Of a DNA stretch of 64,000 nucleotides, positions 34,576 to 45,935 are shown piece after piece. The notes beneath the pieces are model-generated. The model was not told the DNA's origin and searched no databases. It saw only the letters and a list, made by a program, of their open reading frames with translations. Position numbers and translations under genes: made by a program. Positions within the stretch are counted from its first letter, which is position 1; every line of letters begins with the position of its first letter. This stretch comes from Toxonevra muliebris (Eukaryota > Arthropoda > Insecta > Diptera > Pallopteridae), in assembly GCA_963691655.1 (NCBI GenBank), contig OY829328.1:11858704-11922703 (forward strand). Direction: 5' to 3'.

Positions 34576-34845
34576 ATGGTGTTTGCATCGGTAGAATATA
34601 CTGTAAATGATGCGACGCTAAATGACGTGTGTTGTCAGGGTCAGAGCAGTGCTTGTAATCAGGGTCGGAGAACCGAAAATTTTGTTGTAATGATGCGTTT
34701 TGACTCCGGAAATACATTTTTTTCACCCGTGCATATTTTTCGTGTCATTTTATCGTATCGTCAACGGGAAATAATCAATGCACTTGGTTTGTTAAATCAA
34801 CGCGCGGCGGCGACATTTTCGCCGATAGCAAATAAACAAAACTAG
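34576..34845 (+). other. GC-richer block with an unassigned 89-codon frame
   Basis: Its composition clearly differs from the surroundings (for example CAACGCGCGGCGGCGACATT near 34799). The frame shows no domain, signal peptide or repeat that I recognise. It may be a transposon remnant. Confidence 0.2.
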
Positions 34846-35108
34846 GAACCACAGGATTAATTATACATGTGACTTTACAGCATTTACACCGTGAAATTGC
34901 ACAAATGCACTTAGCCTCTTAAATCTAACTAAGTTTCAAACGAGAAACGAACTTTTTTTTAAAGAATTGATGCACGAGCAACATGCGGGGGCACCTGGGC
35001 GCTCTCACTCTTGCCAACTACATTGATCTAGCCCAAAAACTTGAAATTCTTCCTATTCAGTGTCCAAGGTGTCAACCTTTTCGGTTCCAAGGTCACATAT
35101 TTTTTTTA

Positions 35109-35440
35109 CTTTTCTTTATTTTAGAAGGTTAGGTTAGGTTGGAGTGGCTGTCGAGAGACACACTTAGGCCTGAAAGGCCCATTATGATACCACATAGTTG
35201 GACCTACAGTTTAACGCCGATTCCGAACGGCGGTGTGGCAATTTTTTATCGGCTTGGTGGTTTTGCCATTACCAACCAATGTATGTCCTTGTACACTATC
35301 TAATAATTCTCATACACTTCATATTGATAGTGAATATAAGAAAGTTATGAAAATTAACCACCAGACGAAGACGGGAATCGAACCCGAACCTCCCAGATGA
35401 AAATCTAGTGCACTATCCAATAGGCTATCGAGGTCGTCTC
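35109..35440 (-). mobile_element. tRNA-derived SINE
   Basis: On the minus strand the right end starts with a tRNA-like head: CGATAGCCTATTGGATAGTGC (A box, 35410-35430) and GGGTTCGATTCCC (B box, 35373-35385), at tRNA-like spacing. A body of about 250 bp follows, ending near AACCTAACCTAACCTTC at 35109-35125. This is the layout of a pol III-transcribed SINE. No clean target duplication was identified. SINEs of this style move with reverse transcriptase from LINEs, none of which is seen here. Confidence 0.7.
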
Positions 35441-35490
35441 TTTTAGTAACTTTTCTTAAATTCTAATGGAATTAAAGGAAAACATAATTT

Positions 35491-35660
35491 TTTAAGTGAA
35501 ACTTCTTTAGCGGCGCCGTGAATCGAAAAAATACAACCGAAATAAGCTTTCATTACACTCATACGAAGCTAATAAGAAACAAATGTATGCTGTTGTTAGT
35601 GTTTCGCGAACGAGGCCATTTGGGGATCGGCTGCATACTACCAAGCAGAGAAATGTGTTG
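35491..35660 (-). repeat. Diverged monomer of the 14.6-kb tandem array
   Basis: Its inverse matches 15205-15362: GTATGCAGCCGATCCCCA, AACACTAACAACAGCATA, TTGTTTCTTATTAG, TTCGTATGAGTG and, at the end, CGCTAAAGAAGTTTCACTT. Homology stops abruptly at both sides, marking a dispersed element edge. Confidence 0.7.
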
Positions 35661-35751
35661 AACAGGGATGACCAGCCAGAAGCTCAATTGGCTCTTTTCC
35701 AAATTGTGTTTGTTCTAATGGCTCTTTTGAAATACATGTGTTTGTTGTATT

Positions 35752-35985
35752 TTGATATTTAACAACAAACACAGGAATTGTTGTATTTCGAGCACACATG
35801 AAAAAGCTGCGGAAAAGTCGTCTTCTGCGGAAGATGAAGACTTTTGCATAATATGCTTTGAGCCGATGCCACGCCGCCTTGACTACAACTCAATTGCTTG
35901 CATCGAATGTGAAAGAGAGGTGCATTTAAAATGTGCTGGTATGACGCCAAGTTTTTTTGTCTGCCAGAACTGCGATTCAGAATAA
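35752..35985 (+). pseudogene. Small C-rich (PHD-like) zinc-binding ORF, probably transposon tail
   Basis: The 77-codon frame ends in a compact cysteine/histidine module: FCIICFEPM (C-x2-C), IACIECERE (C-x2-C), HLKCAGM (H-x2-C) and FVCQNCDSE (C-x2-C), about 45 residues up to the stop. This C4-H-C3-like order resembles PHD-type fingers and the zinc tail at the C-terminus of some insect transposases of the pogo/Tigger kind. The remainder upstream is not recognisable and no catalytic domain precedes it, so it is likely the last exon or tail of a lost gene. The start codon is arbitrary. A T-rich tract and AATAAAAAAAT lie just downstream (about 36022), as expected for a 3' end. Confidence 0.45.
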
Positions 35986-36165
35986 TTTTTACCAATCTCA
36001 ATTTTTTTTTCTTTGATTAATGAAATAAAAAAATCAAATTTTCTTTTAAATTCATTCAGAGGGATTTTTATTTTGATTTCAGGTCTCTTTCCCCGGTTTT
36101 AAAATCTAATTTTTCCTTTTCCTTTGATTTTCATGGTATTTTCAATCATATTCCTTTAATTCTTA

Positions 36166-36440
36166 TTGATTTTTTGTGAGATCTATTCAGCGGTATGCAA
36201 CATTAATAAAAATTCGGCTTTCAACGGAAGTTATGAGCAAAAGTTAAAATATGCTCCAACCCTGACGACATTCCCCTATTTATTTATGAGGTATCAAATT
36301 ATTTCAATATATATCTCAACTCTTCTCTCTCTCTCTCCCTTTTTATCCCTTTGTTTTATAGTTATATATTTCAATCAATTAATCACTCAGACATGCATTG
36401 TTACCAACCATCAATTACCTATGTACTACATATCACAAAA
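36166..36440. other. Non-genic AT-rich DNA
   Basis: The 118-codon plus-strand frame at 36166-36522 crosses a CTCTCTCTCT tract and runs into the next MITE, so it is not treated as a gene. Confidence 0.4.
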
Positions 36441-36443
36441 TTT

Positions 36444-36583
36444 AATAGGTGGATTCACTATCTGGTGCAAATTGTCTTGCAACGTTACAAATGCAAAATA
36501 TTTCTGCTATCTCAATAAATAAATATGTGTAATATGTAATAAAAATTTCCATTTGCAACGATCGCGAATCGTGAATGCACCTA
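36444..36583. mobile_element. About 140-bp MITE, copy 1
   Basis: The ends ATAGGTGGATTCACTATCTG and its approximate inverse (ATTAGGTGCATTCACGATTC) enclose ATTGTCTTGCAACGTTACAA and TGCAAAATATTTCTG, which also occur in copy 2 at 37405-37554. Confidence 0.65.
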
Positions 36584-36892
36584 ATAATATTTACCCTTTA
36601 CCCTTGAGTTTAGTTTGTTTGGCAATTAATACCTATGCATGTACTGATTGTGGCCGAATTATATTTCTTCAATTTGTTGCTTTCTTTTCTGTTTATATAT
36701 ATATAAAATTAATTACTAAATTTATGAAAAATTATTATACGCGCGCGTCAGTCAGTTTAGCCTTATCAATATGAAAGTTTATTAATTAGAACAAAGAGAA
36801 AAGAATTGAATTAAATTTATTATTATATTGACATCATTTAGGTGCAAAATATGAGTCAGACATATTGGTTTAAGTTTTACTCTTAGTTTTAC

Positions 36893-37145
36893 ATAGCGCG
36901 GTCTTAATTTGCTAAGGCCCTAACATCAAATTTTCAATATCGAGTTTTTGATGGATTATAACATAGCGTGCCCACTTTCGTCTGGGCCAAAAGTTTTAGA
37001 AACCTACACTGAAAATTTACAATTTTTTCCTTTAGTTTAAATTACAAATTCTTGCAGCAGCACTCTAAATAACAAAATGTTTTTTGCTCCTTCTGTAAAA
37101 TTTAAAAAATGCGTGTTAGGGCCTTAGCAAATTAAGGCAGCGATA
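36893..37145. mobile_element. TA-flanked MITE, copy 2
   Basis: It begins TA-GCGCGGTCTTAATTTGCTAA and ends TTAGCAAATTAAGGCAGCGA-TA. The same family as 3333-3582 but inverted: the ATATCGAGTTTTTGATGGAT block is near the left end here and near the right end there. Confidence 0.75.
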
Positions 37146-37404
37146 TGCATAGTACATAAAAATCAATGGCAGACTACATATGAACAAGTTGGGAAATGAA
37201 AGTTTGATTAGTTTTCTTTTTTTTGTAAAAGATTGAAATTTAGTGCTGGTTTCAATTTCAAATCATTTTGATTTGACTAATCAATAAAACGATTAAATTT
37301 ATAAATTTATTTCAATTCCCAATCATTGTGATTTGTTTGACTGTAATTATTGTAATGTTTCCCTAAAAAATCATTGAGATTATATATACTAATTATCAAT
37401 CAAT

Positions 37405-37554
37405 AGCCCTATTTGCGATATGGTGCAAAAAGTCTTGCATCATTGCAAATGCAAAATATTTCTGAAATCACAAAAACAAATATATGTGATATGCAATAAA
37501 AATTTGAATTTTGCAATGTTGCAAAAGCATTTGCATCACATCGTGAATAGGGCT
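37405..37554. mobile_element. 150-bp MITE, copy 2
   Basis: AGCCCTATTTGCGATATGGT and, inverted at the right, AGCCCTATTCACGATGTGAT are termini of about 25 bp with five mismatches. The interior shares AAAATATTTCTG and ATGTGATATGCAATAAAAATT with 36444-36583. Confidence 0.75.
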
Positions 37555-40290
37555 TTTGTGGCCTTATTAAAAGAATGAAGTGAATGCATTTTGGTCTGAA
37601 TAAAGATAGGCTAAAAGTTTTAGATTTCGAAAAAAATGCATCATTGTTTTACTACTCTCACTTAGGCCAGATTTTCCACAAACCTTGTACATAAATTTTG
37701 AAGGAACTTATCTTAGTTCAATCGGTCTGAAATATTGAACAATAATATGGTTAAAAAGTTAACCCTTCGATGCTCATGGTTAGTTTTAACTAGCATTGAC
37801 TGTAATCAATTTCAAGAGGCAACAGGTCTTGAGATTTACATTTTAGATAGTCTCACGCTATTCAAATTATTTCAAGCTTGGAGTCTAGAGCTTAAAATGG
37901 AGTTTAAACTAGACTTTGTGACTAATTTAAGTTTCATTGATCTATAAATTACTGTTTAGATAGGTAAATTACTGTTAGAAAGCTAAGCAGGAGATCACAG
38001 GTCTTGAAATCCACATTTTTCACATAGCCACGCCTATCATTTAACAAAGCCAAACTTATATATAGATGTAGGTTATCACTTAATGAGTTATAAACGAACT
38101 TCTACAAATTTTTTTTTTTTTCTGATTACACTGTTCTACAGAAAAACAGTATATGGGTTGCGAAATGGTTTTTCTCGGATCACGCCAGGTTTCGCGTATA
38201 TTTGTTGATTCTCATTTTTGAAAAATTGTGCTTTTTTCACGAATTATGTACTTAATTCTAAAGGTTATGGGCGAACTTTTTTCAAAAAATTTAAATTTTT
38301 TATCGTACGATGAAATTAGATTAAAAAACAACAAAAAATATTTGAAAAAACTCAATTATTAGTTTGTTTATTACATTTTCTTTGTTCTTTAAGTAATTGA
38401 GATAATACAAATTTTTATGATAAACAGTGAAACACAAAAAAAAAAAAAATTAAATAGTGTGAAAAATGTTTGTTCCTTCAAAACTCTTAAAATTGAGTAA
38501 TTCAGGTGGAAAAAAAACAAAAAGAAACATTTTTTAATCAAATTAAAAAACTAAACTTGCCGTAACCTGAAGAAAATTTTGACAGATCAGCAGCCAAAAA
38601 TACTCGAGGAAAACCACGTCAGATCTCAGTTACTGTTTTAAAGTTTCATTTTGTTGAACAGTGTTATTATACAACATAAGTTATTATTAATAAAAAAAAA
38701 AATAATTATACTATCTATGTATATATTTATAATCTTATTATCAGCAACACCAAATGACATTGTGACGTCAAATAAAAAATTTGTTGCTGTTTATTTCATA
38801 GCAATGCACAATTATATAATTTTGTTACTATTTTTTTGTCCGTAGACTGTTTATGAGTTATAATGAAGCTCTTCACACACAACACAAATACATTCATACA
38901 TACAAATTGAGAACTGATTGTGCATAAAGTTTATCAACATACAAAAATTCTATTAACACCAATCATAAAATTAAAAAAAAAGAAATATATAGCAACAAAA
39001 AAGGGTCAAATTTCATATTCACTTGTCAAACTTAAATCTTGTCGTTATGCCTAATTCAAAAATGTACGAAATTTTGCAATTTTTTTTTTTTGCTCCAAAA
39101 CAATGTGATAATAAATAAACTAAAAATATAATTGGCAATAATTTGTGATAAAAATTTTTTATTATTTTTATTTTTCAACTTCAACTTAATCAAGTTTCTC
39201 TATTTCTTTTGTTTCTTTTTTATGTTATATATTTATTTGTTTCTATTTTTAACTTTTTTCTGTTAAAGCCACAACAATTTATAAGGAAATTATGCTATAA
39301 AAAATAGAAAAAAATAGAAAAAAGCGACAATCTACGAAGAAACTCATCCAAAAAAGCACAGTTTTATATACACACACACACGTGCGTACACATAAATGTC
39401 TCTATCCATGTGGGTTATAAATACTAATATAAATTGATAGCTACAAATATGGTAGAAAACTCATAATTTTAAATTAAACTTTATGATTTTTATGATTTTC
39501 TTATGTTAACAGATTCTTCTTTCGTGTTTAAATTTATTTTTTAAAAGATGTTATTCAACTAATTTACAGGGTGAGATATTTAATAGTCAATAATTTACAA
39601 GCATTCGAATAGCATAACATTGAAAATTTCTTAAACGTTTAATGGAATTGTTAAAATAGATAATCAAATAAAAAAATTCTTAATACAATAAATAAATCAT
39701 AATTAATTCAAAACTTTGTAATTATCTATAAAATTTTGTTGATATGGACCTGAAGGCGGAAAATGGGGTCTTCAGGTGTCATTAAACATTTTTTTTTATT
39801 TCAACAGATCTGAATTTAATGTTTAAGCAAAATTGTTAAGCACAAAGATGTAAACAGTTTTTGAGTATACACTTTTCGTCTATCTCTTGCCCTTCCTCTT
39901 GAAAATGAGGTTTTAAACTTCTTTTTTCGATTAATGACAGATTACCGTTATATTGTCTTTAAAGAAAATATTTCTTGTTAAAAATTATGGGGGGAAGGGT
40001 CCTAGAACATCGAAATGACCTATGAGGTCCACATTTCCAAAAATAATGTTAAAACTGAGTTTTTTGCATTAAAGGCAAGTAAATAATATAATCTTTTGTT
40101 ATTTTAATTACGTTAGAAAATCAAATACTAGTACCACAGATCCCTATAGACTACCAGAAATTAGAAAAAAACATAATTGATTTACAAAAAAAATATTTTT
40201 GCCTATATATTTTTACGAACAAAACTAAATTTTAAAAAAGGCAGCTTTGCAAAAGAAGCCATTAGATCTGAGCAGCTAATCTATAATCTT
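37555..40290. other. Non-genic AT-rich DNA
   Basis: A weak duplication pairs AACAGGTCTTGAGATTTACA (37819) with CACAGGTCTTGAAATCCACA (37997). The rest is poly-A/T and AT-rich with no credible frame. Confidence 0.4.
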
Positions 40291-41383
40291 GGGCTTTATG
40301 AAATATGGCCCCAGGAAAAATGGCCCCAAAATCAAAAGTGAAAAATCACCCCAAAAGTGGGGCCATTTTTCTATATGTAATATTACCCCAACAAACAAAT
40401 TGAAATATGGCCCTAAACTAAAATGAAAAAAGGGCCCAATATCTTTTTCTCTCAAATTTTATTTAAATGCCTCCAAAAATTTACAAAAACATTAATTGTA
40501 TCATCTATATTACATTTACAAAAAGGAGAATTGTAGCTTTCCATATTATTAGCAAATGAAGTGGACTGCAATTTAAAGGCGAAAGAGTTAAGAATATTCA
40601 TAAGAAAATTATGAACGAAAAACCCGTGCAGCTAAAAATTTTCTCCAGAAAATAAAAGTCGCCAGAGAAAGTTTCTTTAGGAAGAAATCGCGCGATGTTT
40701 TCCTAAATAAACTTTCCCTCGCGACTTTTTTTTTGTGAATAAAGTTTTTTTTGTACATTTTATCTTAATCATTTTCTCATTTTTAATTCAAAAATATTCA
40801 TAAGGAAATTATGAACAAAAACCCCTGCAGTCAAAAATTTTTCCCAAAAATATTTTTTTTGTTAGGAAAAAATTGTGCGATTTTTCCTAAATAAACTTTT
40901 CCTGGCGCCTTTTTTTTTTTTTTTGTTGTGAATAAGGTTTCTTTATTCATTATTATCTTCATAATTTTTTCATTTTTAATTCACTTAGTAACGTTTGTTG
41001 ATCGACACTTTTTAACGCACTTATTTACTGATGTTGCTTGTTTGAAACTCATTCAAAAATTCTTTGTTTTCTTACATTTCCAATGCATTATCGATAACGA
41101 AAACAAAATTTAATTAAAAGCAATAAATACCATGGGCGCCGGTCACAATGCCCATGGGCTTTATGACCGCTGAAAATGACCTTTAATTTTTAATTTTTTA
41201 TATTTTTGAACTTTTGGACCCTTTTTGCAAAATGAAAAATCACCCCTAAGCCAAAAAAGGAAAAATGGCCCAAACAATTGGAATTATGGCTCCAAATTTT
41301 CGTGTTGTTGTAAATAATGGAATATTTTGTGGTGATTTTTTACTTTTGGGGCTATTTTTCCTGGGTCCATATTTCATAGAGCC
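40291..41383. mobile_element. 1.1-kb element with long inverted repeats
   Basis: The left arm GGCTTTATGAAATATGGCCC continues CAGGAAAAATGGCCCCAAAA. The right arm is its inverse with scattered changes (GGCTCTATGAAATATGGACC, then CAGGAAAAATAGCCCCAAAA). The flanks ATAATCTT and ATAATTTG could be an eroded 8-bp target duplication (6 of 8). Inside lies a 200-bp tandem duplication. No transposase remains were seen. Confidence 0.7.
40590..40985 (+). repeat. Two-unit direct repeat of about 200 bp
   Basis: AATATTCATAAGAAAATTATGAACG at 40590 recurs as AATATTCATAAGGAAATTATGAACA at 40793. TTTCCTAAATAAACTTT recurs at about 40700 and 40885, each followed by a CCTCGCGAC/CCTGGCGCC-T run, GTGAATAA and a CTCATTTTTAATTCA block. 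It lies inside the 40291-41383 element. Confidence 0.7.
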
Positions 41384-43925
41384 ATAATTTGACATTAATT
41401 TGAGTTTTCTCTATGAAACTTTATCGTATTCCAAGTAAGAAATAAGAAATGGAAAAAACCAAAGTTAATAACGAAAAAACAAAATGCGCTAAACTGAATT
41501 TCTTTAGTTCAAACTATATGTAACAGTAACTAAAGAAAGTAAAAAACATTACCACAATAATTAGTCGGTTGTTGTTTATTTCAAAAGCAAGCTCATACAT
41601 ACCATGGTATGTACTTAGTAGTGCAAATGTATATGCATACACTATACATAACTACAGACATACATACTTCCATGCATAGTTCTTACTGTGTTACCATTAT
41701 GCCATTGCCACCAAATGTGCAATGCACCGTATGTTATAGTAGTTCAGCAAGTTCACTCACCTCGTTTCATACGTTAGCTGTGGCAGTACCTACATACCAT
41801 ATGCACATATGTATATAACAGAGTCATAACTACACTTTGGTTGCAAGCCATTGCTTGCTAATATCGCAAATGTCTACTTGAACTACTTTTTTTTTATTTT
41901 TTGTTGTTGTAGAGGCAATGCATGTAGGTGTCTTTTCTCTACTATAAAAAGCTACTGTTTATACAAATGTTTTGCCAAGCTTAAGCATTTTCACAGGAAA
42001 TATCAGCGGCGAGGAAGAAAGGAAGAGCACACATTTTCTTTGCAATGTTCTGTGTATGAGTAATCGTATAATGGTCTTTAAAATGGAATTGAATTTTAAT
42101 ATATAGAATGATGATGAAATTTCGAAAAAAAATTCATAATCCATATTCAGATAGATCATTAAAAACAAAAAGAAAGTTAATTTAAATATATAATTTTATT
42201 AAATTTCATAACTTAAAACTAAATACACAAATATTTTATCATTCTTTAATAATTCAGCATTCAGGAAAATAAATAAAAAGCTAAAAATAACTTGTTAAAG
42301 ATTAAAGTGCATGTGTTGCATATGAAACTGGAATATGGAACAGATTGCTGCATAGCAACACAGTCTCTGGAAACAAAATCTGTCATAACCAGATTTAATT
42401 GAAAGCTTTGTACAACAACAACAGAAAACCAAAACTTCCCTAGAATATTCCATACTAACACGCACACGCACACACACACACTCGCATACAAGCGCACGCA
42501 AAGCCAGGATACTCATACGCCATATTGTGCATGCAATAGAAACAACTGCACATACGGATAATATATACACGTATGCACAAAATCAAGAGCTTAAAAATCA
42601 CGAACAAGCATTGCATATGCAAAATACTGTACATTTTTTCATTCTGTCTCTCTCTCGAATGCGATTTTTTAATCAAATTTGCATAACAATTCCCATGTCT
42701 TCTAGCACATGGCAGAGCTGCATACATTTGAAGGTAAAAAGAAGATATAGATTTCAAGGTGCTTGTTGGAGAGCAAGTAGCATATATTTGGGATGAATTA
42801 GGTCTACAGCCACATAAGCTAAAAGACCACAAACGAAAATGAATTAGGCTTTCAATTGGCCAGCCTAACAACATCATTACGTGACGGGTTCTTCGTTTGA
42901 ATTTACTAAGTAGTTTACAGTGTAGGCAGATAGTCAGTTACCTAAAACATTGCCCAGAACAATTGATTGAAACAGTAATTTTTTTTTTTTTTTTAATTTT
43001 AGAAAGCCCATCTTTGTAGTTCCGAAACAGGTAGTCAGGAACTATTAAAAGGTGCCAAGATGACCTTAGTGGTTTTTGGTACTTCTTTTAGTATTTATTG
43101 CTGGTTTTTATTCAAGGAATGAAACCGAAATAAAATAAGGTTTCGTTCTTTTTCAGATGAAAATAGCGATTTCGGTTACAGTTTCGGTTTCGAAAAATGA
43201 AACGGTTTTATATGGTTACGGTTCCGGTTTCATTCATTGATTTTATCTATCTTTTTACTTTTGCACTATTTATACTCGTAATGTTCGAAATCTTTTATTT
43301 CTAGTTTTACATCGCCCGACATTTGTAATCTTCTCACAAAATAGTTCAATGCCCCATTCTGAGTGCGCTGTATGTATAGGTATACCATATTATTTACATA
43401 ACTTGTGTAAAGACACATAAGGCTATTACAAGATTTATTCGATTGTGTAATAAGTACTCGAGTGTTATAGATTTTAATGTTAATATAAATAGATTTAAGC
43501 TTAACTTGTTTGCAATTTTCAATTGAAATATAGTCTGTAAGAAATTTCTGTAGACTGAATAAATAAAAATAAATAAATAAAAATAAATAAAGTATTAAAA
43601 AAATACATTTTTAAAATCTCTTCTTTTTTCTGTGATAAAAATTTAATTCACTTCAATGCTGTACTTATAAATATTGTACTTTTTTCGCTGCAATTTACCA
43701 ACATTTTCACAAACAAATTCATGCAAACATATACAGTGGGGGCCATATCATATTCAACTGAACCCCATTTTTCCAAAATAGATCTTCAAAACAATGTAAT
43801 ATATAGAAACTTGAATATGTGTTAGCCAAAATAAATGCAACTCAAAAAATAATTTAAATTACTTAATTAATATTTGGTAAGGAAATCAGTATTTTCTATA
43901 ACTACTCTGGAGAAACGATTTACAT
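41384..43925. other. Non-genic DNA with microsatellites
   Basis: Contains (CA)n at 42460-42481, a GGTTTCGGTT-type minisatellite at about 43165-43235 and (AAATAAAT)n at 43556-43592. Frames up to 140 codons (42455-42877, minus) run across the CA tract and are not credible. Confidence 0.45.
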
Positions 43926-43928
43926 ATA

Positions 43929-44195
43929 GGGTGTTTTTTTATAGTGATAGAGCTTTTGAAAGGTATAACCGTTAAACCAGCTGTCAGACTGGGTATCTTT
44001 CTTTGATTTTTTTGTTCTGTACACTTTGGCAAATTACCATGCAAAGACTTGCACTCGAACAACGTTTAAAAATCATGGAAACTTATTTCCAAGGCCCGCG
44101 GTCTGTGCGCGAAAATCACAGAGCACTTTGTTCAATTTACGGTGCGCATTATCGTCTATCTGACCAGTTTATACGCAGAACTATATTTTACATAT
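43929..44195 (+). pseudogene. Tc1/mariner-like element, 5' end and N-terminal HTH
   Basis: GGGTGTTTTTTTATAGTGAT (43929) looks like the terminal repeat of a common insect Tc1/mariner-like family (GGGTG then a T run then an AGAGCTTTT-type segment). After about 110 bp an ATG (44039) opens MQRLALEQRLKIMETYFQG, then SVRENHRAL and LSDQFIRRT, which matches the N-terminal helix-turn-helix of that family's transposase. Homology is lost after about residue 50, where the frame turns into unrelated Tyr/Ser-rich sequence. No partner terminus was identified. A C-terminal piece of the same kind of transposase lies 4 kb downstream in the same orientation. Confidence 0.6.
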
Positions 44196-45343
44196 ACTTT
44201 TTATATTATTATTTATCCAAAACGAGCTCATACTGTTCGTATGTGTGTCAGTGTGAACGAAGATCCAAACACACATAACAAAGTCTACAAACAACAGCTC
44301 TTAATGACATTCTATTTTTGACGAAATTTAAATTTTGACAGTATAAATTCCAAAATGATCATATCAGTATTTCACTGAAATTCAGTCACGTGTGAACAGC
44401 TATTATGTAATTTTGATACAGCGTAAACGCATCTCAAACCCAGCAAATGAGAGCATAGCAATAGCAATATTTGTAATCATGTATTGGTTGATTTTATGCA
44501 AAAAGTTTACTCCAGCAGCAAAAAAACAACTTGGATCATTTGACTTTGTATTTTATCTTATCAAGCTTCCTCTTTGCTTAACCAGCAAAGAACGTTTTTA
44601 GTTGTTTTTTGGGGCAAGAAATAAACAATGAATAAAATTTTTTTTTTAATGTTTTTTTTTTATTTATTCCAAGTCTGAAGAATTGATAATTGGCAATTGC
44701 ATGCTCTTTGCAGACATTACAATTACATCACTCAATGACGTTGAATTGCGTTGCTCGTCTGGGCGTTCGAAGAAAAAAAAATTTTTTCATCTGCGCACAA
44801 CGCCACCTATGAGCGCCACACCGAAACAAACACATACAACAAAAAATAGACTATCACCACAATATCTTAGGATAGATAAGTCGAAAGGCACAATGGGAAA
44901 TTCGCGAGATATTAAGAATTTTACATGCTTTCGGGTCTCTCAGACCCCACCTGGGTTCCCGATATTATATATTATTTTTTATTCTTAACATGCGTATATG
45001 CACAATAAATTGTGCTTTAGTTTTTTAAATTGATTCTTACTAAGCGTACAATAATCTCGAATGAATTAGAGGGACTTGCTTATATTGCTATATTTGGGAA
45101 AAGAAAGTATTTAGTTGCATACGATATGGCCACCACTGTAAAAATACAAGTAACCATACAACGATAAATAGCTAGCAACAAATATCAACGACACCAGCAA
45201 CAATTTTCTCTTTAATGCACCTAGCAACAGCTGATGATGATGTTGGTATGCACTGTTGACAACAACAGAAAAAAAAGTAGTGACGATAAATGAATGAAAT
45301 GGAAGAAAGGGGAAATGCCACACACATATGTAGGTACATATTT
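44196..45343. other. Non-genic DNA
   Basis: Short frames at 44392-44601 and 44683-44988 have no recognised domain. GGGTCTCTCAGACCCCACC (about 44933) contains a perfect short palindrome. Confidence 0.35.
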
Positions 45344-45351
45344 ATGCATAT

Positions 45352-45927
45352 TAGGATGGCTCTTATATGGCACTTTTTTAATTTTTTTGTTCATTTTTCA
45401 TGGGCTACCTCTCAGTTTAGTTTCATTCTATGAAAAAATGAGCTATGCGGAATTTGTCGGATAAGAAAAAAGTGTTGTTCCTAGAACTTCAAAATCAAAA
45501 AATGCCGAAAAAAGATTCAATATATATATTTTTTTTTTCAACTCCACAAAATATTACTTCCATGTAAGGCTTGATTTGCGTACACGGGGCAGCAAATACT
45601 GTCTGTGGTATACAGCAAAAAATTTTTTTTTTTTTGCTATTTAATTCGAAAAGAGGTGAATATTCAAAATTCAAATTTTCTTGATTACTACTTTTTCCTG
45701 CTCAAGAAATTAATGATTTTTTTCTTGAACAACTTTTTTAGAGGTGAATATTGACCTTTAACAAATAATCCCAGTTGTGTTTAAGCCTCTACTCTGTACA
45801 TGTTAGGGTCGAGGAGCAACCCTTCCCCTTATCTGATTGAGCTCAAATTTCGCAAAGCTAATTTAATTTTATGTAATGTAACCGTAGAACAAAAAAAAAA
45901 CAAACTTGAAAAATAAGAGTTACCCTA
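45352..45927. mobile_element. hAT-like MITE with perfect 8-bp duplication
   Basis: ATGCATAT stands at both edges (45344-45351 and 45928-45935). The ends TAGGATGGCTCTTAT and (inverted) TAGGGTAACTCTTAT form a 15-bp terminal repeat with three mismatches. An 8-bp duplication and TAGGG-type start fit the hAT superfamily. The 576-bp interior is non-coding. Confidence 0.8.
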
Positions 45928-45935
45928 ATGCATAT

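Noticed and set aside
36166..36522. 118-codon plus-strand ORF
   Set aside because: Starts in AT-rich sequence, crosses a CT repeat and continues into a MITE; no domain.
41129..41153. GC-rich palindromic CCATGGGCGCC ... GCCCATGG
   Set aside because: A short chance-size palindrome inside the 40.3-41.4 kb element; no regulatory context.
42455..42877. 140-codon minus-strand ORF, with overlapping frames at 42261-42570
   Set aside because: It runs through a (CA)n tract giving Cys/Val/Arg repeats, has no domain, and overlaps other frames on both strands.
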